This document shows positions 50,368 through 58,557 of a DNA stretch of 64,000 nt, piece by piece; positions within the stretch are counted from its first letter, which is position 1; every line of letters begins with the position of its first letter. Source of the DNA: Geothrix rubra. GTDB taxonomy: Bacteria > Acidobacteriota > Holophagae > Holophagales > Holophagaceae. The notes beneath the pieces are model-generated. The model had not been told where the DNA came from, did no database searches, and saw only the letters and a list, made by a program, of their open reading frames with translations. Both the position numbers and the translations under genes were made by a program. The stretch lies in contig NZ_BSDD01000002.1 in the NCBI RefSeq assembly GCF_030268065.1, positions 186,001 to 250,000 of the forward strand, in the 5' to 3' direction.

Positions 50368-51498
50368 ATGACCGTCTCCCGCCGCGAATTCCTCCAGTGG
50401 TCCGCCACCGCGACCGCCCTGGCCGCCACGGGCCTCGACCTGCAGGCCGCGCCTGCCAAGGCCGCCCCCAAGCGCATCCTCATCCTGGGCGGCACCGGCT
50501 TCCTGGGGCCCGCCACCATCGAGGCTGCCCAGGCCCGCGGCCACCACGTGACCATGTTCAACCGCGGGAAGACCCGCCCCGACCTCTTCCCGGGCGTGGA
50601 GAAACTGCACGGTGACCGCGACCCGAAGAAGGGGGAAGGGCTGAAGGCCCTGGAGACCGGCACCTGGGATGCGGTCATCGACAACAGCGGCTACTTCCCG
50701 CGCATGGTCGGGGCCTCCGCGGCCCTGCTGGCCCCCCGCGCAAAGCAGTACCTCTACATCTCGAGCATCAGCGCCTACAAGGAACCGAATCCCGAGAACG
50801 GCACGGAGGACGCGCCCCTCGCGACGATGCCCGACCCCACCCTCGAGAGCATGGGCAAGAACTACGAGTACTACGGCGCCCTGAAGGCCCTCTGCGAGCA
50901 GGCCGCGGAGAAGGCCATGCCCGGCCGGGCCACGATCATCCGCCCCGGCTACATCGTGGGGCCCGATGACGCCTCCGGCCGCTTCGCCTACTGGCCCGTG
51001 CGCTTCGACCGCGGCGGCGAGGTGGCCGTGCCCGGCGCCCCCGACGATCCCATCGAGGTCATCGACGTGCGCGACCTGGGCGAGTGGCTGGTCCGCCTCG
51101 TGGAGCAGGGCACCGTGGGCACCTTCAATGCCTGCGGACCGGAGAAGCGGATGGGCTGGGGCCGCGTGGTGGAGGCCTGTGCCGCCGCCAGCGGGCACAA
51201 GGGCAAGGCCCTGTGGATCCCCGAGCCCTTCATCTCCCGCCAGAAGGACCTGGAGTTCCCCATCTGGGCCCCCTACGCGGGCGACACCAAGGGCTTCCAC
51301 ACCTGGAGCAATGCCCGGGCCCTGAAGGCCGGCCTGCGCTTCCGGCCCGTGGAGGAGACCGTGAAGGACACCCTCGCCTGGTATAAGGGCCAGGAGAAGG
51401 TGGAGAAGGGCCGCACCCGCCTCGCCGGACCCAGCGCCGAGCAGGAGGCCAGGCTCATCGCCGCCTGGCGCGCCTCCCTCGCCCCCGCGAAGGGCTGA
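50368..51498 (+). CDS. Tat-exported NAD-dependent epimerase/dehydratase-like protein
   Basis: 376 residues. The N terminus MTVSRREFLQWSATATALAA carries a canonical SRREFLQ twin-arginine motif and hydrophobic stretch. The mature part is a short-chain dehydrogenase/epimerase fold with ILILGGTGFLGPATIEAA near 37, SSISAYKEPN near 131, YYGALKALCE near 169 and RPGYIVGP near 192. The YxxxK catalytic pair is present as YGALK. Folded, cofactor-loaded export through Tat fits an NAD(P) protein acting outside the membrane, unusual for this family. Similar proteins are annotated as NAD-dependent epimerases with unknown substrates. ATG 50368 has GGAGG 4 nt upstream. Confidence 0.85.
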   Translation: MTVSRREFLQWSATATALAATGLDLQAAPAKAAPKRILILGGTGFLGPATIEAAQARGHHVTMFNRGKTRPDLFPGVEKLHGDRDPKKGEGLKALETGTWDAVIDNSGYFPRMVGASAALLAPRAKQYLYISSISAYKEPNPENGTEDAPLATMPDPTLESMGKNYEYYGALKALCEQAAEKAMPGRATIIRPGYIVGPDDASGRFAYWPVRFDRGGEVAVPGAPDDPIEVIDVRDLGEWLVRLVEQGTVGTFNACGPEKRMGWGRVVEACAAASGHKGKALWIPEPFISRQKDLEFPIWAPYAGDTKGFHTWSNARALKAGLRFRPVEETVKDTLAWYKGQEKVEKGRTRLAGPSAEQEARLIAAWRASLAPAKG

Positions 51499-51516
51499 CC
51501 CGCCGTTTCGCCTCCG

Positions 51517-51879
51517 CTACCTGGGCTTCAGCTTGAAGTCCGGGTGGCACTCCAGGCACTTCACCACCGCCGGCTTGTGCTGGTGGTGGCACTCGGGGCA
51601 GGCGAAGGGGCCGGCGTGCGGCGGCTTCGGCGGCGCGTGGGGGTTCACCGGCAGGTGCTTGGTGAGCTCGGCCATGGCCGGATAGTCCCCGTGGCAGACC
51701 ATGCAGGACTCGTCGGCCACCGCCGCGGTGGTGGGTTTCTCCTTCTGGTGGCAGTCATGGCAGATCACCCCCGCCTTGGCGTGCCAGGGCGGAAGGGGGC
51801 GCTGGGGATCCCCGGCCCGGCCCCAGGCGGCGCCCAGGCTCCCGGCCAGGCAGAGGGCGACGAGGTGCTTCAGCGTCAT
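51517..51879 (-). CDS. Tetraheme cytochrome c3-like protein (copy 2)
   Basis: 120 residues with a signal peptide (LKHLVALCLAGSLGAAWG) and four CXXCH heme sites: CHDCH, CMVCH, CPECH and CLECH. Conserved distal histidines sit around AKAGV, HGDYPAMAELTKHLPV and HAPPKPPHAG. It resembles the heme domain of Shewanella flavocytochrome c and small tetraheme cytochrome, so a periplasmic electron carrier is likely. Its start overlaps the stop of copy 1 by 4 nt (ATGA), so the two are coupled. The stop is next to the epimerase-like gene, convergent. Confidence 0.92.
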   Translation of the reverse strand: MTLKHLVALCLAGSLGAAWGRAGDPQRPLPPWHAKAGVICHDCHQKEKPTTAAVADESCMVCHGDYPAMAELTKHLPVNPHAPPKPPHAGPFACPECHHQHKPAVVKCLECHPDFKLKPR

Positions 51880-52256
51880 GGAATCCTCGACGGATCGGCG
51901 AACTTGAAGGTGGGGTGGCATTCCAGGCACTTCACCACGGCGGCCTTGTGCTGCCGGTGGCACTCCGGGCAGGTGAAGGGCCCGGGGTGGGGAGCGGGGG
52001 GCGGCGCATGGGGATTCGCGGGAAGCTGCTTCGTCAGCTCGGCCATGGCCTTGAGGTCCCCGTGGCAGGCCATGCAGGACTCGTCCGGCACCGGGGCCGT
52101 GGTGGGCTTCTCCTTCTGGTGGCAGTCGTGGCAGATGACCCCCGCCTTGGCGTGCCTGGGCGGCATCGGATGCTTGGCGTCCTCCCCGCGGGCCCCGGCC
52201 GGGACCCCTCCCGATCCCAGGACGAGGCAGAAGGCCAGGAGGTACTCGCGGGTCAT
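51876..52256 (-). CDS. Tetraheme cytochrome c3-like protein (copy 1)
   Basis: 126 residues with a signal peptide and four CXXCH sites (CHDCH, CMACH, CPECH, CLECH). It is about 65 percent identical by eye to the downstream copy, which indicates a recent tandem duplication followed by divergence at the N terminus and the proline-rich linker HAPPPAPHPG. ATG 52256 is preceded by GGGAGG. The gene is divergent from a phosphate-binding-like gene across 161 nt containing two palindromes. Confidence 0.93.
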   Translation of the reverse strand: MTREYLLAFCLVLGSGGVPAGARGEDAKHPMPPRHAKAGVICHDCHQKEKPTTAPVPDESCMACHGDLKAMAELTKQLPANPHAPPPAPHPGPFTCPECHRQHKAAVVKCLECHPTFKFADPSRIP

Positions 52257-52324
52257 GGGTCCTCCCAGGGGGATCGGGGGCTTCCGCCCCTCGCATCGTA
52301 TTCCGTCCTTGAATCAAAGGCGAT

Positions 52325-52375
52325 AATTGGGTCCAATTTGGTGTCAAAGATCACAACAAGCTCTTTTATGTGATC
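52325..52375. promoter_or_regulatory. Two palindromes in the cytochrome/PstS-like divergent region
   Basis: AATTGG-GT-CCAATT at 52325-52338 and GATCACA-N13-TGTGATC at 52349-52375, both with perfect arms. They lie between the tetraheme genes and the PstS-like gene and are candidates for shared regulation. Confidence 0.45.
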
Positions 52376-52417
52376 CCTGGCGATCAAACTCTACACCGGG
52401 CAGTCAGGAGGAACCTC

Positions 52418-53416
52418 ATGTCGAGCAAGTTCAACCCGAGAGTCTTGGTGCTCTGCCTGGCCGCAGGGCTCCCCTTCGCCCCCCGCCTCGCCGCGCAGGC
52501 CTACCAGGTCCGGGCCCAGGTGTCCGACCGGCTGCCCCACTACCAGCCGACGGCCAGCATCAAGGGCGCCCTGGAGATCCCCTGCACCGACACCCTCCAG
52601 GACGTGGGCGACGAGTGGCGCCGGGGCTTCCGGAAGTACCACGCGGAGGCGAACCCGATCTTCCGCCTCCAGCTCAGCGGCGAGGCCGCCAAGCAGCTGA
52701 TCGACGGGAAGGCCCCCCTGGTGATCATGGCCCGGGAGCTCTCCTCCGCCGAGATGAAGGCGTTCCGCGAGAAGTACGGCTACATGCCCATGCGCATGCC
52801 GGTGGGGATGGACGCCAACATCGTGTTCGTCAACAAGACCAATCCCCTCGCCTCCATCACCATGGAGCAGCTGGATGCCATCTATTCCAGGACGCGCAAG
52901 GGCGGCGCCAAGGAGCCGGCGGCCACCTGGGGCGACCTGGGGGTCCGGGGCGAACTGGCCAAGCGGCGCATCGACCCCTTCTCCCGCGGGGAGGGGTCCG
53001 CCGTGCGGTCCACCTTCAAGGAGATGGCCCTCCAGAACGGCGAGTTCCGGGACGGCATCCAGGAGCGTGAGGACTACGAGTCCCTGACGGAGGCCATCGC
53101 CACCAACGCCGCCGGCATCGGGTACGGCCCGCTGATCTGCTGGAACAACTCGGTCAAGATCCTGCCGGTGATGCCCTACGACGGCACGGATGCGCGGTAT
53201 CCGACCCAGGAGATGGTGACCACCAGCCGGTATCCCATGACGCGGCTGTTCTATGCCTACCTGAACCGGGCCCCCGGCGCTGCGGTCCCGGCGCCCGTCA
53301 ACGAGCTGGTGCACCTGATCATGTCGCAGGAGGGCCAGAACGAGGTGGCGGACGCGGGCCTCCTGCCCGCCCCGGTGGAGTACCTGACCATCGCCCTGAA
53401 GCGCCTGAGCCGCTGA
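52418..53416 (+). CDS. PstS-like periplasmic substrate-binding protein
   Basis: 332 residues with a signal peptide (VLVLCLAAGLPFAPRLAAQ). The mature chain follows the phosphate-binding-protein family: KGALEIPCTDTLQDVGDEW, LVIMARELSSAEMKAF, PVGMDANIVFVNKTNPL and GEGSAVRSTFKEMAL. No pstCAB transport genes are adjacent, so it may be a stand-alone binding or sensing protein rather than a transporter component. ATG 52418 has AGGAGG 6 nt upstream; an upstream ATG at 52370 gives no ribosome site. It converges on a CBS-domain gene. Confidence 0.82.
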   Translation: MSSKFNPRVLVLCLAAGLPFAPRLAAQAYQVRAQVSDRLPHYQPTASIKGALEIPCTDTLQDVGDEWRRGFRKYHAEANPIFRLQLSGEAAKQLIDGKAPLVIMARELSSAEMKAFREKYGYMPMRMPVGMDANIVFVNKTNPLASITMEQLDAIYSRTRKGGAKEPAATWGDLGVRGELAKRRIDPFSRGEGSAVRSTFKEMALQNGEFRDGIQEREDYESLTEAIATNAAGIGYGPLICWNNSVKILPVMPYDGTDARYPTQEMVTTSRYPMTRLFYAYLNRAPGAAVPAPVNELVHLIMSQEGQNEVADAGLLPAPVEYLTIALKRLSR

Positions 53417-53422
53417 GGCGGT

Positions 53423-53851
53423 TCAGTTCTGGATGTAGGTGACCAGCTGCTCGATGGTGAACTGCTGGTCGGAGATGGTCTCCTTCACCAGGTCGCCGAT
53501 GGAGAGGATGCCGATCACCCGGTCGCCCTCGCCGATGATGGGCAGGTGGCGGATGCGCTGCTCGGTCATGAGGGCCATGCACTCCTCCACGGTCTCGTCG
53601 AGGGTCACGCAGCACACCTTCTCGCTCATGATCTCCCGCACCAGGGTGTCCCTGGAGGCCTTGCCCTTGAGGACGATCTTCCGCGCGTAGTCGCGCTCGG
53701 AGAAGATGCCCACCAGCTTTCCCCGGTCCAGCACCACCAGGGCACCGATGTCGTACTCGGCGAGCAGGGTGAGCGCCGTGAAGACCGTGTCGTCCGGCCC
53801 CACGGAAACCGGGGGACGCTTTCCCTCGTTCAGCTGCTTCAGTGGCCGCAT
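53423..53851 (-). CDS. Two-CBS-domain protein
   Basis: 142 residues made of two CBS domains (about 10-70 and 75-140): [17 protein letters not shown] with [10 protein letters not shown], and [19 protein letters not shown] with [11 protein letters not shown]. Such stand-alone pairs bind adenosine nucleotides and regulate partner proteins or report energy status. The partner is unknown. ATG 53851 is preceded by CAGGAGG. It is convergent with the PstS-like gene, separated by 6 nt. Confidence 0.92.
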   Translation of the reverse strand: MRPLKQLNEGKRPPVSVGPDDTVFTALTLLAEYDIGALVVLDRGKLVGIFSERDYARKIVLKGKASRDTLVREIMSEKVCCVTLDETVEECMALMTEQRIRHLPIIGEGDRVIGILSIGDLVKETISDQQFTIEQLVTYIQN

Positions 53852-54042
53852 GCATGCCTCCTGCCCGATGGGCCTGTGGGGGGGATGGGGGTGGTGGCCC
53901 TGACTATACGTCCGGATCCCCCGGGCCGGAAGGGGCCAGGCTTTCCGACACTTCGTCAACTCGCGACCGGCACGGGCCCCTTGTCCCTGGTCGGATTCCT
54001 TCCCCATGGGTACCCTTTGTCAGGAACTTTCGGGAGGCTTCC

Positions 54043-55035
54043 ATGGCCGTCAACCTCAAGGGACGCAGCTTTCTCACCCTGATGGATTTCACCCCCCTGG
54101 AGGTGCGCTACCTCCTGGACCTGTCGCGGGACCTCAAGGCCAAGAAGCGCATGGGCGTCTACAACGACCTGCTCAAGGGCAAGAACATCGTCCTGCTCTT
54201 CGAGAAGACCAGCACCCGCACCCGCTGCGCCTTCGAGGTCGGGGCGCTGGAGGAGGGGGCCCACGTCACCTTCCTGGATTCCGCCAGCTCCCAGGTGGGC
54301 AAGAAGGAATCCATCGAGGACAGCGCCAAGGTGCTGGGCCGCTTCTACGACGGCATCGAGTACCGCGGCTACAAGCAGGAGGTGGTCGAGTCCCTGGCGA
54401 AGCACAGCGGCGTGCCCGTGTGGAACGGCCTCACGGACACGGACCACCCCACGCAGATCCTGGCCGACTTCCTCACCATCGAGGAGCACGTGGCCAAGCC
54501 CCTGAACAAGGTGAAGCTCGTCTTCTGCGGCGACATCCGCAACAACATGAGCTACGCCCTGATGTACGGCGCCGCCAAGACCGGCATGCACATGGTGGCC
54601 CTGGGCCCGAAGGCCCTGGCGCCGGATCCCAAGGTGCTGGCCGCCGCCCGCGAGGCCGCGAAGGAGACCGGCGCCACCATCGAGGTGACGGACGACGTGG
54701 ACGCCGCCGTGAAGGGTGCCGACGTGCTCTACACGGATGTCTGGGCCAGCATGGGCGAGGAGGACCAGATCCCCGAGCGCGTGAAGCTGCTCACGCCCTT
54801 CAAGGTCACCATGGAGATGATCCGGAAGACCGGCAATCCCGACGTGAAGTTCCTCCACTGCCTGCCCGCCTTCCACGACTTCGAGACCAAGCTGGCCAAG
54901 GAGATGAAGGAGAAGGGCCACGACATCCGCGAGGTCACCGACGAGGTCTTCCGCAGCCGCCACAGCGTGGTCTTCGACGAGGCCGAGAACCGCATGCACA
55001 CCATCAAGGCGGTCATGGTGGCGACCATCGGCTGA
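54043..55035 (+). CDS. argF: Ornithine carbamoyltransferase
   Basis: 330 residues. The carbamoyl-phosphate loop EKTSTRTR spans residues 54-61, with HPTQ near 142, and the ornithine-binding HCLPAFHD near 271 is intact. It transfers the carbamoyl group to ornithine, giving citrulline in arginine synthesis or, in reverse, for the deiminase pathway. No other arg gene is adjacent. ATG 54043 was chosen because GGGAGG stands 6 nt before it; earlier in-frame codons give no homology. Confidence 0.97.
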   Translation: MAVNLKGRSFLTLMDFTPLEVRYLLDLSRDLKAKKRMGVYNDLLKGKNIVLLFEKTSTRTRCAFEVGALEEGAHVTFLDSASSQVGKKESIEDSAKVLGRFYDGIEYRGYKQEVVESLAKHSGVPVWNGLTDTDHPTQILADFLTIEEHVAKPLNKVKLVFCGDIRNNMSYALMYGAAKTGMHMVALGPKALAPDPKVLAAAREAAKETGATIEVTDDVDAAVKGADVLYTDVWASMGEEDQIPERVKLLTPFKVTMEMIRKTGNPDVKFLHCLPAFHDFETKLAKEMKEKGHDIREVTDEVFRSRHSVVFDEAENRMHTIKAVMVATIG

Positions 55036-55053
55036 CCACCCCCTTCCTGCGCA

Positions 55054-55079
55054 GAAATGGCCCCGGCTGGGGCCATTTC
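55054..55079 (+). terminator. Hairpin after argF
   Basis: GAAATGGCCCC-GGCT-GGGGCCATTTC, an 11-bp perfect stem beginning 18 nt after the argF stop. No T-run follows. Confidence 0.6.
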
Positions 55080-55128
55080 CGCGTGAGGCGATGCTATGGT
55101 GGTTCCACCTCATCCAAGCGGAGCCTCC

Positions 55129-55626
55129 ATGCGACTGGCGAAGTCCCTCGTCCTCCCCGCCCTCGTGGCCCTCTCCCTCTCCGCCCAGGAGCCCGGCATG
55201 GACGGGTTGTGGCACCGGACGCGGGTGGATGACATCCAGGCGGCCATCCAGGCCTGCACCGCCAGCATGAACTTCATCACGCGGCCCATCGCCCGGCACA
55301 AGCTGGCCAACGTGAACCCCGCCTACCAGAAGGTCACCCTCGCCATCACGCCCCAGCAGGTGTCGGTGAAGCTGGACGACCGGAATCCGATCCTCATGCC
55401 CGCCAGCGGCCAGGAGGCGCCCTGGACGCGCGAGGACGGTGACAAGTTCCAGGTGGCCGCCCACCTGGGCCAGGGCCAGATCACCCAGACCTTCCGGAAC
55501 GACGAGGGCGCCCGCACGAACGTCTGGCGCCTGAGCCCCGACGGGAAGACCCTCACCCTCTCGGTGACCGTGACCAGCCCCCGGATCCCCAAGCCCCTGA
55601 CCTACACGATGACCTTCGGGCGCTGA
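55129..55626 (+). CDS. Secreted hypothetical protein
   Basis: 165 residues with a signal peptide (LAKSLVLPALVALSLSAQ). The mature part is polar with beta-strand character: WHRTRVDDIQAAIQACTASMNF, then VTLAITPQQVSVKLDD and LSVTVTSPRIPKPLTY. It suggests a small beta-barrel or lipocalin-like lipid or ligand carrier, but no family is recognised. ATG 55129 has GGAG 6 nt upstream. It lies between the argF hairpin and another secreted gene 6 nt on, so the two are probably co-transcribed. Confidence 0.75.
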   Translation: MRLAKSLVLPALVALSLSAQEPGMDGLWHRTRVDDIQAAIQACTASMNFITRPIARHKLANVNPAYQKVTLAITPQQVSVKLDDRNPILMPASGQEAPWTREDGDKFQVAAHLGQGQITQTFRNDEGARTNVWRLSPDGKTLTLSVTVTSPRIPKPLTYTMTFGR

Positions 55627-55632
55627 CGTCCC

Positions 55633-56199
55633 GTGTCCACGCCCTTCCGGTGGGCTGTCGTTCCCATCCTTATCCTCTGCCCGCTTCCGGCCCACGCCCA
55701 GACGAACAGCCTCGGAGCCGTGGCGGGACGATCGGCCGTGTTCTCTGCCGATGGGCACTCCTACCTCCTGACCGCGCCCCCCGGCTGGATCTTCGATGGA
55801 AAGAGAGTGCTCCCAGCCGCTCCCAACGGGAGCTTTCATCCCGTCGCGGCAGCACCGGACCCCCAACCTGTGGCCTACACCAGCTACTTCCCGGACGCGA
55901 CGAACGCCGTTGAATTCGTGGACGCCGAGCTCACCCGCTTCAGGGCAGCCAACCCCCAGGCATTCCTGCAGGCCCACCCGGATCTCAAGACCCTTTGGGG
56001 CATGAAGGTCTCCATCCACTCCTTCCGGGGCGACTGCCACGGGCACTCCGGGTGGATCGGGGACATCCGGGCTCCCCGGGGCGTCATCCAGATCGTCATG
56101 CTGATCCCCGCCCCGGATGCCCAGGCCTTCGAAGAGGCTTTTGCGACCCTGGTCAGATCCTGTGTCTGGCAGAAATTCGACCTGGTTCCTTCTCGGTGA
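55633..56199 (+). CDS. Secreted hypothetical protein
   Basis: 188 residues starting at GTG 55633, with signal peptide (VVPILILCPLPAHA). The mature part contains VAYTSYFPDATNAVEFVDAE and FRGDCHGHSGWIGDIRAPRG; Cys141 and Cys178 could form a disulfide. No family is recognised. GC content is lower than in neighbours, which may indicate recent gain or weak selection. It ends 18 nt from the convergent metallophosphatase. Confidence 0.65.
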   Translation: MSTPFRWAVVPILILCPLPAHAQTNSLGAVAGRSAVFSADGHSYLLTAPPGWIFDGKRVLPAAPNGSFHPVAAAPDPQPVAYTSYFPDATNAVEFVDAELTRFRAANPQAFLQAHPDLKTLWGMKVSIHSFRGDCHGHSGWIGDIRAPRGVIQIVMLIPAPDAQAFEEAFATLVRSCVWQKFDLVPSR

Positions 56200-56217
56200 A
56201 GAACCTGTTCGGGTGGT

Positions 56218-57567
56218 TCACCTCGTCAGGGTGATCGCATCCAGCTCGCGTCCCTCCGCGTCGAGCTGGCGCAGGCGCAGGGTGCGGCCATCCACATCCA
56301 CCTCCGTGAAGGAGTGCCGGTCGGAGACGAAGGCGCGGGTCCAGGGCTGCCAGGAGGCCCGGTCCGCGCCCTGCGCCTTGTCGTAGAGGTGGGCGCCGCC
56401 GGCCCCGGTGACGAGGTGGAGGATGCCGTGGGCCCGGGTCACCGTCTTCCCGTCGAAGGCCGCGTCCACCTCGAAGCGGCCCGCCACGGGTTCGCCCCGC
56501 CGGCCGATCTTCGTGGGCGCGAAGCGCAGGGGCGCCGTGCGCTGGTAGTTGTGCACGTGGCCGGCGAAGACCAGGTCCACGCCGTACCGCTCGAGGATCG
56601 GGCTGAGGGGGCGCATCCACTGGTCCTCGGCGTGGCTGCGGGAGCTCTGGAAGAGGGGATGGTGCAGGGCCACCACGCGCCAGGTGGCCCTCTGCGCGGC
56701 CTTCAGGTCGGCCTCCAGCCAGGCCGCCAGGACGGGGCTCGCCCAGTCCGCATAGGCGTTGGAATCCAGCACCGTCCAGTGCACGCCGCCGTACTCGAAG
56801 CTGTAGCTGGCCATCCGCGGGTAGGCCGGGCCCGCCGCCGCGAGCACCGCGTCGTGCAGCCCCGCCACGGCGGGCGCCGCGCCGGGGTCGCCGGGCCGGA
56901 GGGCCGGCCCGTCCAGGGGGAGGGACCACTCCGAGAAGTAGGCCAGGGTGTCGGGCCAGCGCTGGAGATCCCAAGGCACGTCATGGTTGCCCGGCACCCC
57001 CAGGAAGGGCACCCGGCGCATGAGCGGCAGGTCCTCGGCGTTGTAGACGGGGAAGAACCGGGCCCGGTACTCGGCGGCCCGGCCCCGGCCGTACACCAGG
57101 TCCCCCGCGATGAACACGAAGTCCGGATGCTGCGCCGCCATGGCCCGGGCGATGGCGGCCTGCTCCAGCGTGCCCTCGGCGGCATCGCCGGTCACCAGGA
57201 AGCGGTGCGCGCCCGATTTCCGGACCTGGGCTTCCGCCTCGAAGACCACCGCGCCGTCGCGCTTCACCCGGTAGGGCACCCGCGCCCCGGGCGACAGGTC
57301 CCGAAGGGTGGCGCGGTACATCCGATGGGGTGGCAGGGGTGGGGCGGCCATGCGGTGGAAGGTGGGCTCGGCCTGGGGAATCCAGCCCTTCAGGCCCTGG
57401 ACCTCCACGGACCAGGCGGCGTCCCTGTCCTCCGCCTGCCAGAGCAGGTCCATGCGCTCCCGGGCCGCGGGCAGGGGCGCGTCGCCCAGCTGCAGGTAGG
57501 GCGGCGCCAGGAAGGGGGCCTGGGCCCGGAGGATCGCGGCGAGGAGGAGGGCGGCCAGGATGCGCAT
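56218..57567 (-). CDS. Secreted purple acid phosphatase-like metallophosphoesterase
   Basis: 449 residues with a signal peptide. The N-terminal domain (about 20-115) is an Fn3/purple-acid-phosphatase N domain, followed by a calcineurin-like core: VTGDAAEGTL, IAGDLVYGRG, GVPGNHDVPWD, VALHHPLFQ and FAGHVHNYQRT. The GD-GNHD-H-GHxH ligand set for a dinuclear metal centre is complete. It hydrolyses phosphate esters outside the cell. ATG 57567 is preceded by a weak GGGG. The gene is divergent from the cytidylate-kinase-like gene. Confidence 0.9.
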   Translation of the reverse strand: MRILAALLLAAILRAQAPFLAPPYLQLGDAPLPAARERMDLLWQAEDRDAAWSVEVQGLKGWIPQAEPTFHRMAAPPLPPHRMYRATLRDLSPGARVPYRVKRDGAVVFEAEAQVRKSGAHRFLVTGDAAEGTLEQAAIARAMAAQHPDFVFIAGDLVYGRGRAAEYRARFFPVYNAEDLPLMRRVPFLGVPGNHDVPWDLQRWPDTLAYFSEWSLPLDGPALRPGDPGAAPAVAGLHDAVLAAAGPAYPRMASYSFEYGGVHWTVLDSNAYADWASPVLAAWLEADLKAAQRATWRVVALHHPLFQSSRSHAEDQWMRPLSPILERYGVDLVFAGHVHNYQRTAPLRFAPTKIGRRGEPVAGRFEVDAAFDGKTVTRAHGILHLVTGAGGAHLYDKAQGADRASWQPWTRAFVSDRHSFTEVDVDGRTLRLRQLDAEGRELDAITLTR

Positions 57568-57741
57568 TCCCCAGGGTAGGCCCCTTCCCCCGCCGCCCAG
57601 AAGGGGCTCCGTGCCGCGCCCCGCGTCGAACTCAACGCCTGCGGAGATCCGCCATGCCGCGGCCCCTTGCCGGTGGCCCGGAAGGCCCTATTTTCCAACT
57701 GGCAGCCGTTCCTGCAGGCCTGCCCAGAAGCCGGAGGCGGC

Positions 57742-58488
57742 ATGGCCAAGCCCCTCGCATCCCTGGTGCCGAGCATCGAGCAGCGCGAATGCGCCTGGAC
57801 CGAGCTGCAGGATCGCCTCGCCCACCCGCCCCGGCCCCTGCTCCTCCCGTCCATCACCCTCTCCCGGGAGTTCGGATGCGAGGGGTACCCCCTGGCCCTG
57901 CACCTCAAGGAGCTCCTGGAATCGGCCTCGGGTCTGCCCTGGACTGTCTTCGACAAGGCCCTCGTGGATCGCGTGGCCTCGAACGAGAAGGTCTCCCGGG
58001 ACCTCCTGAGCCACCTGGGGAACGAGAGCCACGCCCAGGACGTCCTCCGGGCCCACTTCGGCTTCCTCACCCATGACGACGCCTACGCGAAGGTGGTGAA
58101 GCATCTCGTCCAGATCGCCATGGCCGGTTGCGCGATCCTCGTGGGCCGGGGCGGGGCCGTCGCCTGCCAGGACCTGACGAACTGCTTCCACTTCCGGCTG
58201 GTGGGCGGCTTCGACTTCCGCGTGCGGACCATCGCCCGGCGGCTCGAGATGCCCCTGGCCGAGGCGGAGGAACTGGTCCGGCGCCAGTCCAAGCTCCGGG
58301 AGAAATTCATCAGCGAATGCCTGCACGCGGACATCACCTCCCCCCGCTGGTATGACGCCGTCTTCAACAACGAACGCCAGCCGGTGGAGAGCATCGCCCA
58401 GGCCTGCCTGCGCATCGTCGAGTGCGGCTGGACCGAGAAGAGCGGCCTGAAGCGGGCCCTGCCCCGCCCGGACCTGGTCACGCCCTGA
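57742..58488 (+). CDS. Cytidylate kinase-like family protein
   Basis: 248 residues. LPSITLSREFGCEGYPLALHL resembles the ISRE.G.GG-type Walker A of the cytidylate kinase-like family, and later ILVGRGGAVACQDL and VRTIARRLEMPLAEAEELV follow that family's order. The function of these kinases is mostly untested; CMP phosphorylation is not assured. ATG 57742 was chosen because CCGGAGG precedes it; in-frame sequence upstream to a TTG at 57667 is open but lacks a ribosome site. It converges on nuoF over a shared terminator. Confidence 0.75.
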   Translation: MAKPLASLVPSIEQRECAWTELQDRLAHPPRPLLLPSITLSREFGCEGYPLALHLKELLESASGLPWTVFDKALVDRVASNEKVSRDLLSHLGNESHAQDVLRAHFGFLTHDDAYAKVVKHLVQIAMAGCAILVGRGGAVACQDLTNCFHFRLVGGFDFRVRTIARRLEMPLAEAEELVRRQSKLREKFISECLHADITSPRWYDAVFNNERQPVESIAQACLRIVECGWTEKSGLKRALPRPDLVTP

Positions 58489-58508
58489 GACCTCCGGCCC
58501 GACAGGAC

Positions 58509-58532
58509 AGCGGGCGCCCCAGGGCGCCCGCT
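58509..58532. terminator. Bidirectional terminator between cytidylate-kinase-like gene and nuoF
   Basis: AGCGGGCGCCC pairs with GGGCGCCCGCT around a 2-nt loop; the two flanking genes converge on it. Confidence 0.75.
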
Positions 58533-58557
58533 GCATGTGGAGGCACCGCCGGAGGAC

